Part shown: piece by piece, positions 22,201-31,941 of the stretch
How the letters are laid out: every line of letters starts with the position of its first letter
Position numbering within the stretch: position 1 is the stretch's first letter
NCBI GenBank assembly: GCA_028554755.1
Contig: JAPTOF010000015.1
Span: 15,103,001-15,167,000, forward strand
Direction of reading: 5' to 3'
DNA: 64,000 bases
From: Cordia subcordata
Lineage: Eukaryota; Streptophyta; Magnoliopsida; Boraginales; Cordiaceae
Notes under the pieces: model-generated
The model's input: only the letters and a program-made list of their open reading frames with translations
What the model was told of the DNA's origin: nothing
Databases searched by the model: none
Translations under genes and position numbers: made by a program

Positions 22201-25200
22201 CTATTCTTTTTTCCCAACAGTCTTTTTATGTGTTACCACCTAAGGTGGTTGGATTTGTCTATTTTGTTAATATCTTGAGTCTTGAGATTGATAAGTTGGG
22301 TCCATGTGCCATTAAAGTGTGTTTTCCTTGGATATGCTTGTCACCAAAAAGGCTATCGTTGCTTCTCTCCTGAGTTGAATAAGTTCTTTTCCTGTGTTGA
22401 TGTTACTTTTTTTGAGTCTCAACCCTTCTTCTTTTCTAGGTCCTATTTCTCTAGTCGTTGATGATCTTCCCCTTCCTGTGCACCTCTTTAGTGCTTTGTT
22501 GAACTTCTCACCTTCACCTGTGCCACCATCTCCTGATTTTGCCCTGTCATGCTTGGATTATTCGGACCTCAAGACTTATCATTAACGTAGTCGCCCACCT
22601 ACTGATGCTTTTGTGCCACCAGCTTCGCCCCTTTCTAGATCCTTTGCATCCTCCACCCTTCGACTTGGATGTTCCTATTGCACTCCGTAAAGGTATTTGC
22701 TCTTGTACTGCTAAACATTCGATATCTAATTTTGTTTCTTATCACTCTCTGTTTTCCTCGTATCAGTTGTTTGTTTCTTCTCTTTCGTCTGTGTCTGTCC
22801 CCTCTAATTTAACAGAGGCTCTTGATGATTCGGGTTGGCATGCTGCAATGGTGGAAGAGATGTCGGCTTTACAAACTAATGATACATGGGATTTGGTTGA
22901 CCTACCTCCTGGAAAGAACGTTGGTGGTCGCCGCTAGGTTTATACCGTGAAGTGCTCTCTCGATGGAACTGTGGATCGCTTGAAGGCTCGCTTGGTCGCA
23001 AAAAGATATACAAGGGTTTACAGTGTTGATTATGATGATACCTTTTCCCCTCTTGCTAAGATGCCTTCGGTTCGTATTGTTCTTGCTCTTGCAGCTATGT
23101 CTGACTGGCTGCTTTATCAACTTGATATTAAGAATGCTTTCCTTAATGGTTCACTCGAAGAAGAAATATACATGGAGGAACCACCAGGGTTTGTTGTTCA
23201 GGGGGAGTCGAGTAAGGTATGTCGGTTGAAGAAATCGTCGTATGGTCTTTAACAGTCACCTCAAGCATGGTTTGGTTGATTCAGTGAGGTTCTCATCAAG
23301 TTTGGATTGTCAAGATGTGGGGTTGATCGTTCGGTCTTACACATACACACTTTCGCTGGGAAACGCTTATTACTAGTTGTTTATGATGACGATATTATCG
23401 TAACAGGCGATGATTTTATAGGTATATGTGACTTGAAGGCATGTTTATATCAACACTTTAGTACGAAAAACTTGGGACAATTGCACTACATCAACACTTT
23501 AGTACGAAAAACATGGTTTGGTCCATTGGCAACTCACAATATGTACTAAGCCATTCTCTTCAATTCTAATGTCTTGTCTCTTTCAACAAATATGACTTTC
23601 GCTTGAAGAAGTTGGACTTGGGAATTCGTCAACTGTTAATTTGCAGTGTGATGGTGAAGTAGCTATTGGTTTTGCATCCAACCCGTGTTTCATGGGAATG
23701 AAAACACATTTAAGTTAATTTTCATTTCATTTGAGAAAAAGTTCAAGAAGGGTCTCCTTCAACAGATATGACTTTCGCTTGAAGAAGTTGGACTTGGGAA
23801 TTCGTCAACCGTGAATTTGCAGTGTGATAGTGAAGTAGCTATTGGTTTTGCATCCAACCCGTGTTTCATGGGGAAAAAAACAAATTTAAGTTAATTTTCA
23901 TTTCATCTGAGAGAAAGTTCAAGAAGGGCTGATATCCACAAAATCAGGTTCACACAGGAAAAAGTGACCAACTGATATCTTCAGTCAAGCACTCGCTGGG
24001 AACAGTTGCCTTTATTTGTAACAAGCTGGGCATGATGAATATCTATGCTCTAGCTTGACACAAGGTGTTGGTGTTAGCATATATTAGCCAATGATTAGAT
24101 CAGATAGCTTAATTAGCACTAGTTTAGGCCTAACGGATTGACATTAATTAGTTTTCCTTATTACTTACTAGGTGTCCAAGGTATCATGCCTATATGAGGC
24201 AGTATGCACTGGATGTATTTGTTTAATATACCAATAGAGGGACTTTTCTCTCAATTCTCTCCTTGTACACATGACATGAAGAAAAGGATTAACAGAAAGT
24301 GTTCCCTGCCAAGATACCAGCCTGTTGAACGAGTGAACCTGTTGTACTGGAGCAATCCAACAGCCAGTTCATTTTCCAATATTTTGAAAAGATTGATTTT
24401 CCGTTAGACGGAATCATGGGGTGGTTATAGAGGAGAAAAAATGAAAACAATTTGTGGGAATTATATGCCTCTCATAATGGATAGTGCATGACATAGGCTT
24501 GGATGCGATTTTCTTGATATTTGCCTTGTGAAGCAGTTTATACCTAAATATTTTTGTTACATGGGTGCTTTCTTGAAAATAACATTTCGTATAATTGTGA
24601 GATTCACAGGTTTTACTTAATCTTCTACTTTGTGTTCGGGTTTACAGGACTCTTGTCTCATGATCTTGTGGAATTATGCTGAGTCAGTGTCTTTATACAT
24701 TTTCCTAAACTTCACTAGCATGAGAATCAAGGAATTCTTTTCCCTGGTTGGGTGTATCATTTGATAAATACTATTATCTATGATCTTATTTTATTGTTTC
24801 TTTTTGCTTTTTGCATTAGCTGTGATTTCTTAGATTTTACAGTGCCATCCGTATTCTAGTCTCCTACTTCAAAATAAGTATTCATGAACAACTGTATCTG
24901 CTTCAACATCTTTGCACCCAAAAGTTCTATTGAAGTTTTAAAAGTTTCAGAGAGATTTCTTGTTGCTGATGTATATATGATGATGAACAGGATAGACTAT
25001 ATGCTCATATCCTGTAAATCATAATCTTGGTGCTTCGTTCTGCAGGATGGTTCCCACTATATGATTTATACACCTTCCAATCCACTTCTCTTTGTTTCTG
25101 TGAAGGTAAAGCGTCAACTCTCATTTGTATATAAAACTTTCACCATTTCATTATCCATTTTGCTTTTTTATATACGTTTTTAAATTACTTGCGCAATGTG

Positions 25201-26380
25201 ATAGACATAGTTCCCATTTAAAACTTAAATCCTTTTTCTTAATTGGATCAAAATTCATGATGTCTATTTCCCTTGTTAGGCTTTTCTTTTTGATTCTTCT
25301 CTTTATCCTCTATGCAGGACAAAAATGGTGTATTGCAAATAGCAGATGATGTAAGTGCATATTTTCGGAGAGTGTATGATCAATTCTTTGTTATGTTAAT
25401 TTTGGGTTTTTAGTTTGTTTCTGCTGACTAATGTTTCCAATGCCTCATTAACGTCAATGAGGATTAGCCATCACGCAACATTCCTCCATCCTTCTCATGG
25501 CAGAATTCTGGTTTTTCTAACGAGTTCATACTTCCAATAGTTCTGCCTTTCACTGTTCATACTGTTTAAATGAGTAGTTCACTAGGAACAGACCCCAAGT
25601 CTAATATTTCTTTTAATTCTTCTCTTGTGGCCTCAGTAATTCCTCAGCCTCTTTTGAAATAGCAAGAACTTTGACCTACGATCTATTAATCGACCTCATT
25701 CTTCAGTTGACATGGTCAAATGAATAACATCACCTTGTAGTTTTATCATTTGTGGCCCATAATTCTAAACTTTAATGATTATTCTTTCTTGATGTGGCTA
25801 TCATTCAGTACTTTGCAGGTGTCCACTTTGGTAAGTTTGTAAACTGTTTTGATTGAAGATTTCCCTAGTTCCAGCCAATACTAATAAACTATGGAAGTTT
25901 TACCTGATTGGTTGTTTGTTAAGGGATTTGTCGAGTTTTTACCCAGGTTGCTACAACTGGTAGTAGCAAATATATGTTGTGAGATGTTGCATTTATTCTT
26001 CTACATATGACGTGTTAAACTTAAAGCAAACTGATATATATAGCAGTGGTTTTTGATTTCTTCTTTTGCACAGCAATATCTTATTTCAGTAGTAATTTTG
26101 AAGGCCTGTCAAATTCTGGAACGGTTTAGTTTGCAATTTAGATGACACCTTTGTTAATCACACTTGACAACACAGGAGCTCTTGGAAGACCCTGCTATCA
26201 TAAGTGCCATAGATGAGGAGACGGAATTCAACGCGTTGGTGGTATGTTGTGTTTCCATGGCAACCCATAGACACAGTTGATGGATGGAATTGAGCTGACT
26301 TATTATAGTGACAACTATTGCTTACATTTTTGCAGGAAGAAGAGGCTGCCCTTCTTGAATCATTATTAGGAGAACGATAA
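10218..26380 (+). CDS. Plastid DUF1292/DUF3727-type protein, ten exons, 340 aa
   Basis: Exons deduced: 10218-10682, 12275-12372, 12455-12500, 14553-14635, 14775-14839, 15980-16041, 25046-25105, 25318-25350, 26176-26241 and 26336-26380. Together they give 1023 nt with every junction in phase and one stop, TAA. The N-terminus is Ser/Thr-rich with few acids (about residues 1-50), as in plastid transit peptides, followed by a Lys-rich linker and an acidic Asp/Glu run (about 98-115). The conserved part begins RVLMASNKRIATIVD. It includes ALAKIHMHLVHSGFCYTARG and a C-terminus of DEETEFNALVEEEAALLESL, typical of the DUF3727 family shared by plants and cyanobacteria; the first part resembles DUF1292. 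Its biochemical role is unknown and a stromal location is inferred. Intron 5 appears to begin GC (CAG|GCAATA). Intron 6 is 9.0 kb and full of copia remains. The ATG lies in ACAACAATGG, a good plant start context. Confidence 0.92.
10683..12274 (+). other. Intron 1 of the DUF3727-type gene, with a small MITE
   Basis: The donor is ATT|GTTGAG and the acceptor GGCAG|GTTGAT. Bases 10812-10943 look like a MITE: GGCCTCGTTTGGATTTGC at the left mirrors AGCCAATCCAAAGAAACCC at the right. No clear target duplication. The rest shows no other recognisable content. Confidence 0.65.
13108..14111 (-). mobile_element. TRIM-like miniature LTR element in intron 3
   Basis: Two direct repeats, 13108-13458 (351 bp) and 13760-14111 (352 bp), flank a 301-bp interior. 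GTTTG occurs directly outside both ends (13103-13107 and 14112-14116), a 5-bp target duplication. On the minus strand the LTR begins TGATGCAGCC, and TTGGTATCAAAGC beside the right LTR is a Met-tRNA-type primer site (13746-13758). The interior has a partial duplicate of the primer-site region. It also keeps a short coding stub (LRRQVEALSQGFAQLE followed by an acidic Asp/Glu run) resembling the N-terminus of plant Ty3/gypsy gag. The LTRs differ by roughly a tenth by eye, so the insertion is older than the SIRE-type one. It lacks all enzymes and must have been moved in trans. Confidence 0.88.
13746..13758 (-). other. Primer binding site of the TRIM
   Basis: The minus strand reads TTGGTATCAAAGC, one base inside the 5' LTR end at 13760. 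It is a variant of the Met-tRNA primer site. Confidence 0.75.
14140..14370 (-). repeat. LTR relative of element B, solo or truncated, in intron 3
   Basis: Read in reverse this matches the LTR at 19606-19806: shared AGGAAACTTTGTATTAGGAA, TAAGTACACAATATGTA and an end in AACA. The minus-strand start is near 14333 (TGTATGGTAATTG). A second copy of the GTTTCCTAATACAAAGTTTCC segment follows to about 14370. No internal region and no target duplication were found. Confidence 0.7.
14840..14841 (+). other. GC-type splice donor of intron 5
   Basis: Keeping the conserved frame ...DDILEFCT-DDGQDVDG requires exon 5 to end at ACAG and the intron to start GCAATA, with acceptor TTTGCAG at 15979. No GT in this stretch preserves the frame. 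GC-AG introns are a known minority class. Confidence 0.75.
18560..19599 (+). pseudogene. Copia element A, left part: RT and start of RNase H, decayed
   Basis: Fragmented copia RT is readable across shifting frames: a degraded TWDLV segment near 18630, QLDVHNAFLHRDL near 18850-18890, CLHGLKQS-like sequence near 18958, a YVEDVVITG version of the YVDD box near 19100-19130, and the RNase H lead-in SWK/HATCKLI at 19510-19596. Many stops and shifts are present. The sequence breaks off inside HATCKLI, where element B begins, and resumes at 23589. No 5' LTR, gag or integrase of A was found upstream. Confidence 0.8.
19606..19806 (+). repeat. 5' LTR of copia element B
   Basis: 201 bp with TG...CA ends, next to a Met-type primer site. 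A reverse relative occurs at 14140-14370 and a 54-bp end copy at 23535-23588. Confidence 0.82.
20190..21040 (+). pseudogene. Gag remnant of element B
   Basis: Across several frames the UBN2-type gag can be followed: KLTGRNYSRWCSVVTLWFRGQ-like sequence near 20300-20380, a helical part to 20640, a segment with RGLPPQYESVRSQILS at 20735-20790, a Gly/Arg run near 20920-20980 and a knuckle start CAYCNKLSHI near 20995-21020. At least five frame breaks or stops separate these pieces. Confidence 0.75.
21140..23500 (+). pseudogene. Pol remnant of element B: protease, integrase, RT
   Basis: The protease active site WILDSGTSDHMNG is at 21291-21330. The GAG-pre-integrase zinc motif (HSRLSHP and CESCQLGKH) lies at 21590-21690; the integrase core is degraded (FDF*GPSRH at 21755-21785, a DNA-for-DNG change near 21945, and frame breaks through 22100). 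RT begins near 22830 (WHAAMVEEMSAL), continues with YQLDIKNAFLNGSLEEE (23115-23165) and has YDDDIIVTG in the place of YVDD (23380-23410). A stop at 22936-22938, one at 23250 and many shifts inactivate it. The text breaks off at 23500 by deletion into the 3' LTR. Confidence 0.85.
23577..23935 (+). repeat. 176-bp tandem duplication spanning the A/B junction
   Basis: Unit one starts TCTCTTTCAACAAATATGAC at 23577, unit two TCTCCTTCAACAGATATGAC at 23753; each continues through element A RNase H sequence (LQCDGEVAIGFASNPCF-like). Because each unit includes the last bases of B's LTR, the duplication happened after B inserted. Confidence 0.88.
23589..24071 (+). pseudogene. Copia element A, right part: RNase H end
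   Basis: Resumes the RNase H reading that stopped at 19599: a LKKLDLGI segment, a degraded version of CDN..AI..ASNPVFH, FHF-EKV, then the C-terminal CNKLGMMNIYALA stop motif at 24020-24056, which is typical of copia polyproteins. The middle is present twice because of the 176-bp duplication. Confidence 0.78.
24072..24276 (+). repeat. Probable 3' LTR of element A
   Basis: Starts TGTTAGCATATATTAG right after the pol terminus and a short purine-rich stretch, and ends CACATGACA, about 205 bp with TG...CA ends. No partner LTR was found in the window, so the right boundary is tentative. Confidence 0.5.
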
Positions 26381-26615
26381 GCCGGATAGTTGAAAGACGA
26401 AATTCTATTTTAAGGTGCCATTTTCTGTTTGTTTAAGTAAATTAATCTGCTGCAGTGTAGTAGCATAGAGTTGTATATAGATTGTAACTTTGTGTTGTAG
26501 GAAAGTAGCATTTTTGTGAGAGAGAATAACTTGTGTTGTTGATTGAACCAGGAAAAAGGAATGAAAAAATTTCGTCAAGCAAGGAGCAGTCTGATAGAAT
26601 TCAATGTATAATCTA
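26381..26615 (+). other. 3' UTR and downstream flank of the DUF3727-type gene
   Basis: T-rich sequence after the TAA with no canonical AATAAA; AATAAC at about 26525 and a GAATGAAAAAAT stretch at 26570 are weak candidates for the poly(A) region. The Helitron end follows at 26616. Confidence 0.45.
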
Positions 26616-29203
26616 CTAGTGTAGCACTTGTGCGGGTGTCACATAAATAATATATTTTTAATTAAAATATATTTTTAATTTTTAACATTAAGATACAAAT
26701 AAAATATATTATAAATCAAAATAAAATTTAGCTAGTGTTGTATCCGTGCCCTGCCGCTCGCTTCGCTCTTCTGTTAAATGACCGACGCTTGGTGGGAGTT
26801 GGAAGACTTACTGTAACTGTTTTTCTTTTATCAATGAAATGAATTAGACCCAAAAAAAAAATTTTTTTTATAAGTCTCGTAAACAAACTATACATTTTCA
26901 ATCAATTAATATTGAAAAATTAAGAGACTAAATTATACTCCAAAGAGAATAATATACATAATTAAATATATCATAATGGTTCAAGATAATAGCTATATGT
27001 GGGATTTGTCGTACTTAATATACATATGAAAAAGTAATTGCTTGCATATTTAAAATTTTAAAATGTAAAACAAACTTAACATCCATTAAAATTAAAGTAA
27101 GCATCTAAAAATGATTGATCCACTATTACAAACAACAAAAGCTAGACGGAAAAAATGTTTAGATAAAACAAAAATAATGAACGTTATACAACCTTAACCA
27201 CTCAATCCCGATGTAAGTGTTGGCACTTTTTATTTTGGTTAAATCCCCATCTCATAGCATTGAACTTAGAATTTCAAGTCTGAGGAGAGATAGTTTTAAC
27301 TACTTAAACTATTCTCTAATCCCAAGTGTTGGCACTTTTTTCGTATGAAGACCTTCCATATGACGTGCATTAGTCATCCACCAGATGAAACCCGCCAAAC
27401 TACAATTGAAGCAAATGAAGAGACCAGAAAGCTTTTCAAGTCCTCGAGTATGTTAATAACATTGTATCATATGCATTGGATGAGTACACCTCTCGAGGGC
27501 TTAAAACTCAAGTTGACCGTTTTGTAAGTTATATAATGTAACAAAATAATTGAAAATATAACACTGATACAGAGGCTATCTATTCTTGTTTGTATAAACC
27601 TAATCATTCACGAAAAATTAGCTATGATATCCAAAATTGTAGATGAATACACCCAAATGAGTACAACTTCACAATTGTTTAAATTAAGCGCATTCTTATC
27701 TATTTCAGTAAAGAGAGAACCCAAGGATGTGGATCTGGATCAACATTAACCTTTCCCCATTTTCATTTTCCTCACGTCTTTACAATTAGTCATGGCTCAT
27801 GAGAAGCAGAAACAACAAAAGCTCATGTAGGCCATCCAATATGTATCAGTGTTAAACCTGAGTTCAGTCCAAACACACATTGGTATACAACACTAATTTA
27901 AAATGAAATTCCAATCTCACATAAATATAACATATCTAATGCAACAAAATAATTATAAACAAAGAAATAAAATTCAAACCAAATAATCATTCCTTCTATT
28001 TCCAGCAAGACCCGAAACATGAAAAACATAACCATGGAAATGACAATTGATCTAGATCTTTAAGATCAAAATACAACAACACATCAACTTTATACACTAA
28101 TTTAAATGATTTTCTTGAATAACAAGAAGCAGAGAATAAAAGACAAAAGATCTAAATAACATAAAATACCAAGATAGAAACTATGAACTACTTGATTAAA
28201 AAAACTGAATATATATATATATTTTAAAAAAAGCTATGTCATGAATTGTTTTAAGAAGAGACAAATATAACCAAAAAAGTTATAGATATCATAAGCATAT
28301 ATGTCAAATCCTCATTCCGCAGAGACAGAAGATTTTATAGAAATCTAAAAGGAGAAAAGAGCACCATAAATTTGCTTTTTGCTTTAAGCTTCAAATAATA
28401 AGATAATGGAAGAAAAAATGTCAGTGATTGAAAATACACAAATACAAAAAAATTGACCGACCAAACTCATGTACAGAGAAGAGTTGAAAAATAACCAACA
28501 AAATAACAAATTGATATAAAGGAGAATAGTAAATGTACATACCTAGCTGCAAATGAAAATGGTGGGATAGGGAGAAGACAAATGCTAATTAATGTAATCA
28601 CAACACATACAAATACAAAAAAAAAATAAAAAATTGCAAACCATATGCGGCCAACCTAGAAGGAAAAATATCTATCATAAAAAATCGTAGTGAGATTAGT
28701 GCAAATTTTGTTTGAACAAAATCATTTAGATAGTCATAATCGTGTAAGCATGGAAAAACGTAGTTGAACTCCATATATAAGTTAGACGCTTGATTTTAGA
28801 GGGAATTTATGTAATGGTCTGTTGTGGAATTATAGATGAACACTGAATAGGAAAAAAATGGTATTTAGTGCAAAAAAGGCAAGAAGTTGGATATGGCAAA
28901 ATTGTTGTACGCATTGTAGTTAGGGAAAAAAAAGAAACAGTGAAAAAAGATAAGTGCATATGATTAGGGTTTTTGGTATATTTGTGCCAAAGGGTAATAT
29001 ATGAAAAAGAAGCAAATTTGATGGCATGAAACTTGAAAGGTATTTTGGCATGTGATATTAAGCACAATTACGGGAAATATGGTTTTTATAATTGAACGTA
29101 ATGTAAGAGACCCATGTAGCAAAAGGATGTTAAGAATGCTATTTGTGTGACATTTGTAATTATTATATTATAGAGGATTCTTCTATATAATATAGTATAG
29201 AGA
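26616..29203 (-). mobile_element. Non-autonomous Helitron-like element
   Basis: On the minus strand the 5' end is TCTCTATACTATATTATA (29203 leftwards), preceded by A. The 3' end is a GCACAAGTGC hairpin, TACA and CTAG (ending at 26616), followed by T. This fits Helitron rules: 5' TC, 3' hairpin plus CTRR, insertion between A and T, no target duplication. A second end-like motif, CACGGATACAACACTAG, ends at 26733 in the same orientation, so two related elements may abut or nest. The 2.6-kb interior is AT-rich and has no Rep/helicase sequence. Confidence 0.6.
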
Positions 29204-31476
29204 TATATATAATAGTTTAAACTTCTATAGTTTGTAACTCAAAGAGACATGCCACATCATCATTCATTTGCTTGTCAACTCAGTAAAAAATATATTATTA
29301 CCATTATTATTTCAGCTAAAAATATACTAGTACCAATTATTATATAGAATTATTAAAATAAATCTTTCTCCCTCTCTCTCTCCATTACACAATTATTACC
29401 ATTATTATTATAGAATTACTAAAATAAATCTCCTTCTCTCTTTTTCCATCATTATTATTGTCATTATTATACAATTATATTTCTATATAATTTATATAAA
29501 ATTGTACCTCATGTACCATGTTAGCTTAAAAGGTGTATGAGTAAGGGAATAAACAAACACGGCTAATTAAAATATTTATTACCATACATGTTTTATCCCT
29601 CTGTCTTCCCATGCGTTTTCTTTCCCTCATTTATGTTATTGCAACTCAATGGCAAAATGCAACCTTAATCATCCGAATCCCCAAAAAGGCAGCAGAAATC
29701 TGCACTAGAAGTTTGCATTTGTTCTACATGACAGTTTTTCCACAACCACTTTTTCGCTGTAGTGAGTACTGCTTTCGTTTTTTCACATATATTTCCTTTG
29801 TGATTCTTTGCACTAGATTTCTCTTATCCAGGAATCTTCAACTGTGGAATGTGGAGCTAATTGCAGCTTAGTTTTTCCTTTGAAGCTCATATTGATGAAT
29901 TGATGCAGGATCATCTTCAAGGACAAGGTGGCTTTGAATCGCATTAGCAATATGCCTATTCGAGCTTGAATTCATGGCAACCATATGATCAATATCATTG
30001 AATGTGACGGAGCTTAATTTACTTTTCTTGTATGCTTTTTTTCCAGGCGGCTCTTATTTGTATGCTTTTTTTTTTTTTTTGCATTCACGGTCGCCATGTG
30101 ATCAATATGCTCTTCTGCCTGCTTCTTTGGATCTAATAGGAAAATCCCACCTCTCAGGTCTGCTATGATTGTAATAACCAATTTCATTTCGTTAATTAGT
30201 AGCAATCTTATGACAATGGCTATGAGCTGATTATGACGTACCATGGATTCCAATGATGCATTAAGTTCAATGGAACCCATACTACGTAGATTTTTATGTT
30301 TAAAGAAATCAAGAATTTAATAAAATTTTCCAATTATTAGGAAAGATTCAGCAAGTTCTCATGTCAAATTCCGTTGAGATTCTACCTTGGTTGGTCATGT
30401 AAACGGCTACATTAAGTGCTTCAGCAATTTTCATTAGCCTGGAAAGCATCTGAGGCAACTTTTGTCAGAAAGGGAATCTGATTTGCTTTGGCAAGTTCTC
30501 ATGTCAACTCTAGCAAAATTGTGTAGGTGGTAGGCTTTTGTTTTGTGTTCGTTGATGGTTTCTTATTTCACCTGCATCTCACTCTGAAATAGTTCAGGGA
30601 TATCAAAGTTTTCCCAAAATAAAAAAAGAAAAAATGGAGCTTAGCAAGAGTTTGAAATGATTGAAATATTCTTGGTCTTGAGAAAGACTTTATAGGCCTC
30701 GATGATTTTTGAGTTTGAAATATTTGCTTTTCATCTACGTTGCACTTAAGGTACGCAAGATGATTGTGTTTTACTGTAATGTTATACAATATGATCCTTC
30801 TTTTGAATTTATTTTGTGTGTATACATACATGTAATTCAAATTGATCATTGGTTAGTTTCTACTTTTGCGCCATGGTTTGTTCTTGCCATGGTAATGCAA
30901 TTAGTTATTATTTAATAATTACCTAATTGTTTAGTTTTTTGAAAAAAAAAATTAAATAGAGTTCTAATGTAATTTTTTTATAACTACCTAATTATTTAAT
31001 TAAATGTTGTTATTTTAAAATTAGTTAATTATAATTATCTTAAAAATTGTTTAAGTTTAATAATTTGATAATTTACTTCATCTAAATGTTGTCATTTAGA
31101 TATTTAATACTATTTTAATAAGTGTTATTTTTTTACAACAAAATTATTTCCCCTCCGTTCCCCCACCGAAAAATTTTTAATTTCCCCCCAAAATTTTTAT
31201 TTCCCCCCAACACTACCCAATACCTTACCACCCTAACCTAACCCACCCGTTATGTCACTTCACTCCCTAACGCCCCAAACCCAATCCCACACGTTAATCC
31301 CCAATCCTTAATGCCTCATGTCCTCTTCTTTCCTTTTACTATATCTTTATCACCACACACCACATTCACATAGTCCACCAACACCACCCTCCATTGTTGA
31401 TCTCTCTCGGCTATCTTCCTTACGAAAGTGAGGGGAGAAGGATGTTACCCTCTCATAATCTATTCTTCTCTTCCAC
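29204..31476. other. Intergenic AT-rich stretch, no gene supported
   Basis: Contains ATTATTA-rich runs (29280-29480) and short unrelated reading frames. One minus-strand frame at 30014-30280 (with ADLRGGIFLLDPKKQAEEH) looks more protein-like than random, but I do not recognise it and it has no partner exons. Bases 31140-31210 are C-rich (CCCCCC runs). Confidence 0.55.
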
Positions 31477-31941
31477 ATGCATGCATGTACTTATGTATTT
31501 CTTCTGTTGTTTTACTTTTTTATGTATGAAGTGAAAACTATGTCAACTAGTGATAGTAGATGCCTTCGGACATGCCAACTTGACCTCCGTTACGTGCATA
31601 GGACTTGCTACAAATGCAATGTTTTCACAAATCGACCCTCCAAAGGTCTTCTATACTACAAGTGTGATGAATGTGATGTGTTCAGATGGTGCGTCTCTAC
31701 ATCAGCTACTTGGACAAGGAGTGGAGAACCTATCGTCCCAGGGGTCATTCCAGCGGGTACTTTGATGGATTTGTAAGCCGGTGATTTGATTGATGAAGAA
31801 GATGGTGATGAAGTCACTTTGTCCAGGACGCACATGGTCGATGAGAATGAGAGGGTTGATTTGTTGAAAAAATTATGGCTGGTTCGCGTGTGTTGCATTG
31901 TCATGCTTGCTGTCAATTTCTTCGTTGGTATTGCCAAGTGA
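31477..31941 (+). pseudogene. GRF-type zinc-finger protein, one in-frame stop
   Basis: The frame from 31477 (or the inner ATG at 31540) encodes CYKCNVFTNRPSKGLLYYKC followed by DECDVFRWC. This spacing matches the plant GRF zinc finger, which binds single-stranded nucleic acid in other proteins. A TAA at 31774-31776 interrupts it. The same frame then continues with an acidic segment (LIDEEDGDEV), a basic/hydrophobic amphipathic part and a predicted single membrane segment near the end (VCCIVMLAVNFFVGIA), stopping at 31939-31941. Small GRF-plus-membrane-tail proteins are common in plant genomes, often near transposons; their function is unknown. The in-frame stop argues for a pseudogene; a sequence error is possible. 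Confidence 0.6.

Larger units (their letters stand above)
19606..23588 (+). mobile_element. Copia element B, inserted in element A, 3' end deleted
   Basis: The 5' LTR is 19606-19806 (TGTTAG...TCAACA, 201 bp), followed directly by primer site TGGTATCTAGAG at 19807. Gag, protease, integrase and RT remnants follow to about 23500. The 3' LTR survives only as its last 54 bp (23535-23588, CACAATATGTACTAAGCC...TTTCAACA). AATAT occurs at 19595-19599 and at 23589-23593, consistent with a 5-bp target duplication, although six extra bases separate the left copy from the TG. RNase H and most of the 3' LTR were lost by deletion. Confidence 0.85.
16042..25045 (+). other. Intron 6 (9.0 kb) expanded by nested retroelements
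   Basis: The donor is ATG|GTAGGT and the acceptor TTCTGCAG|GATGGT; both flanks are in phase 0. Bases 16042-18540 show no gene (T- and G-runs at 16793-16823). Bases 18560-24276 hold copia elements A and B. Bases 24277-25045 show nothing recognisable. Confidence 0.85.

Noticed and set aside
28807..29067. Minus frame of 86 codons inside the Helitron-like element
   Set aside because: No Rep or helicase motif and no similarity recognised.
30014..30280. Minus frame with ADLRGGIFLLDPKK
   Set aside because: It looks protein-like, but I cannot name a family or find partner exons, so it is only mentioned in the intergenic entry.
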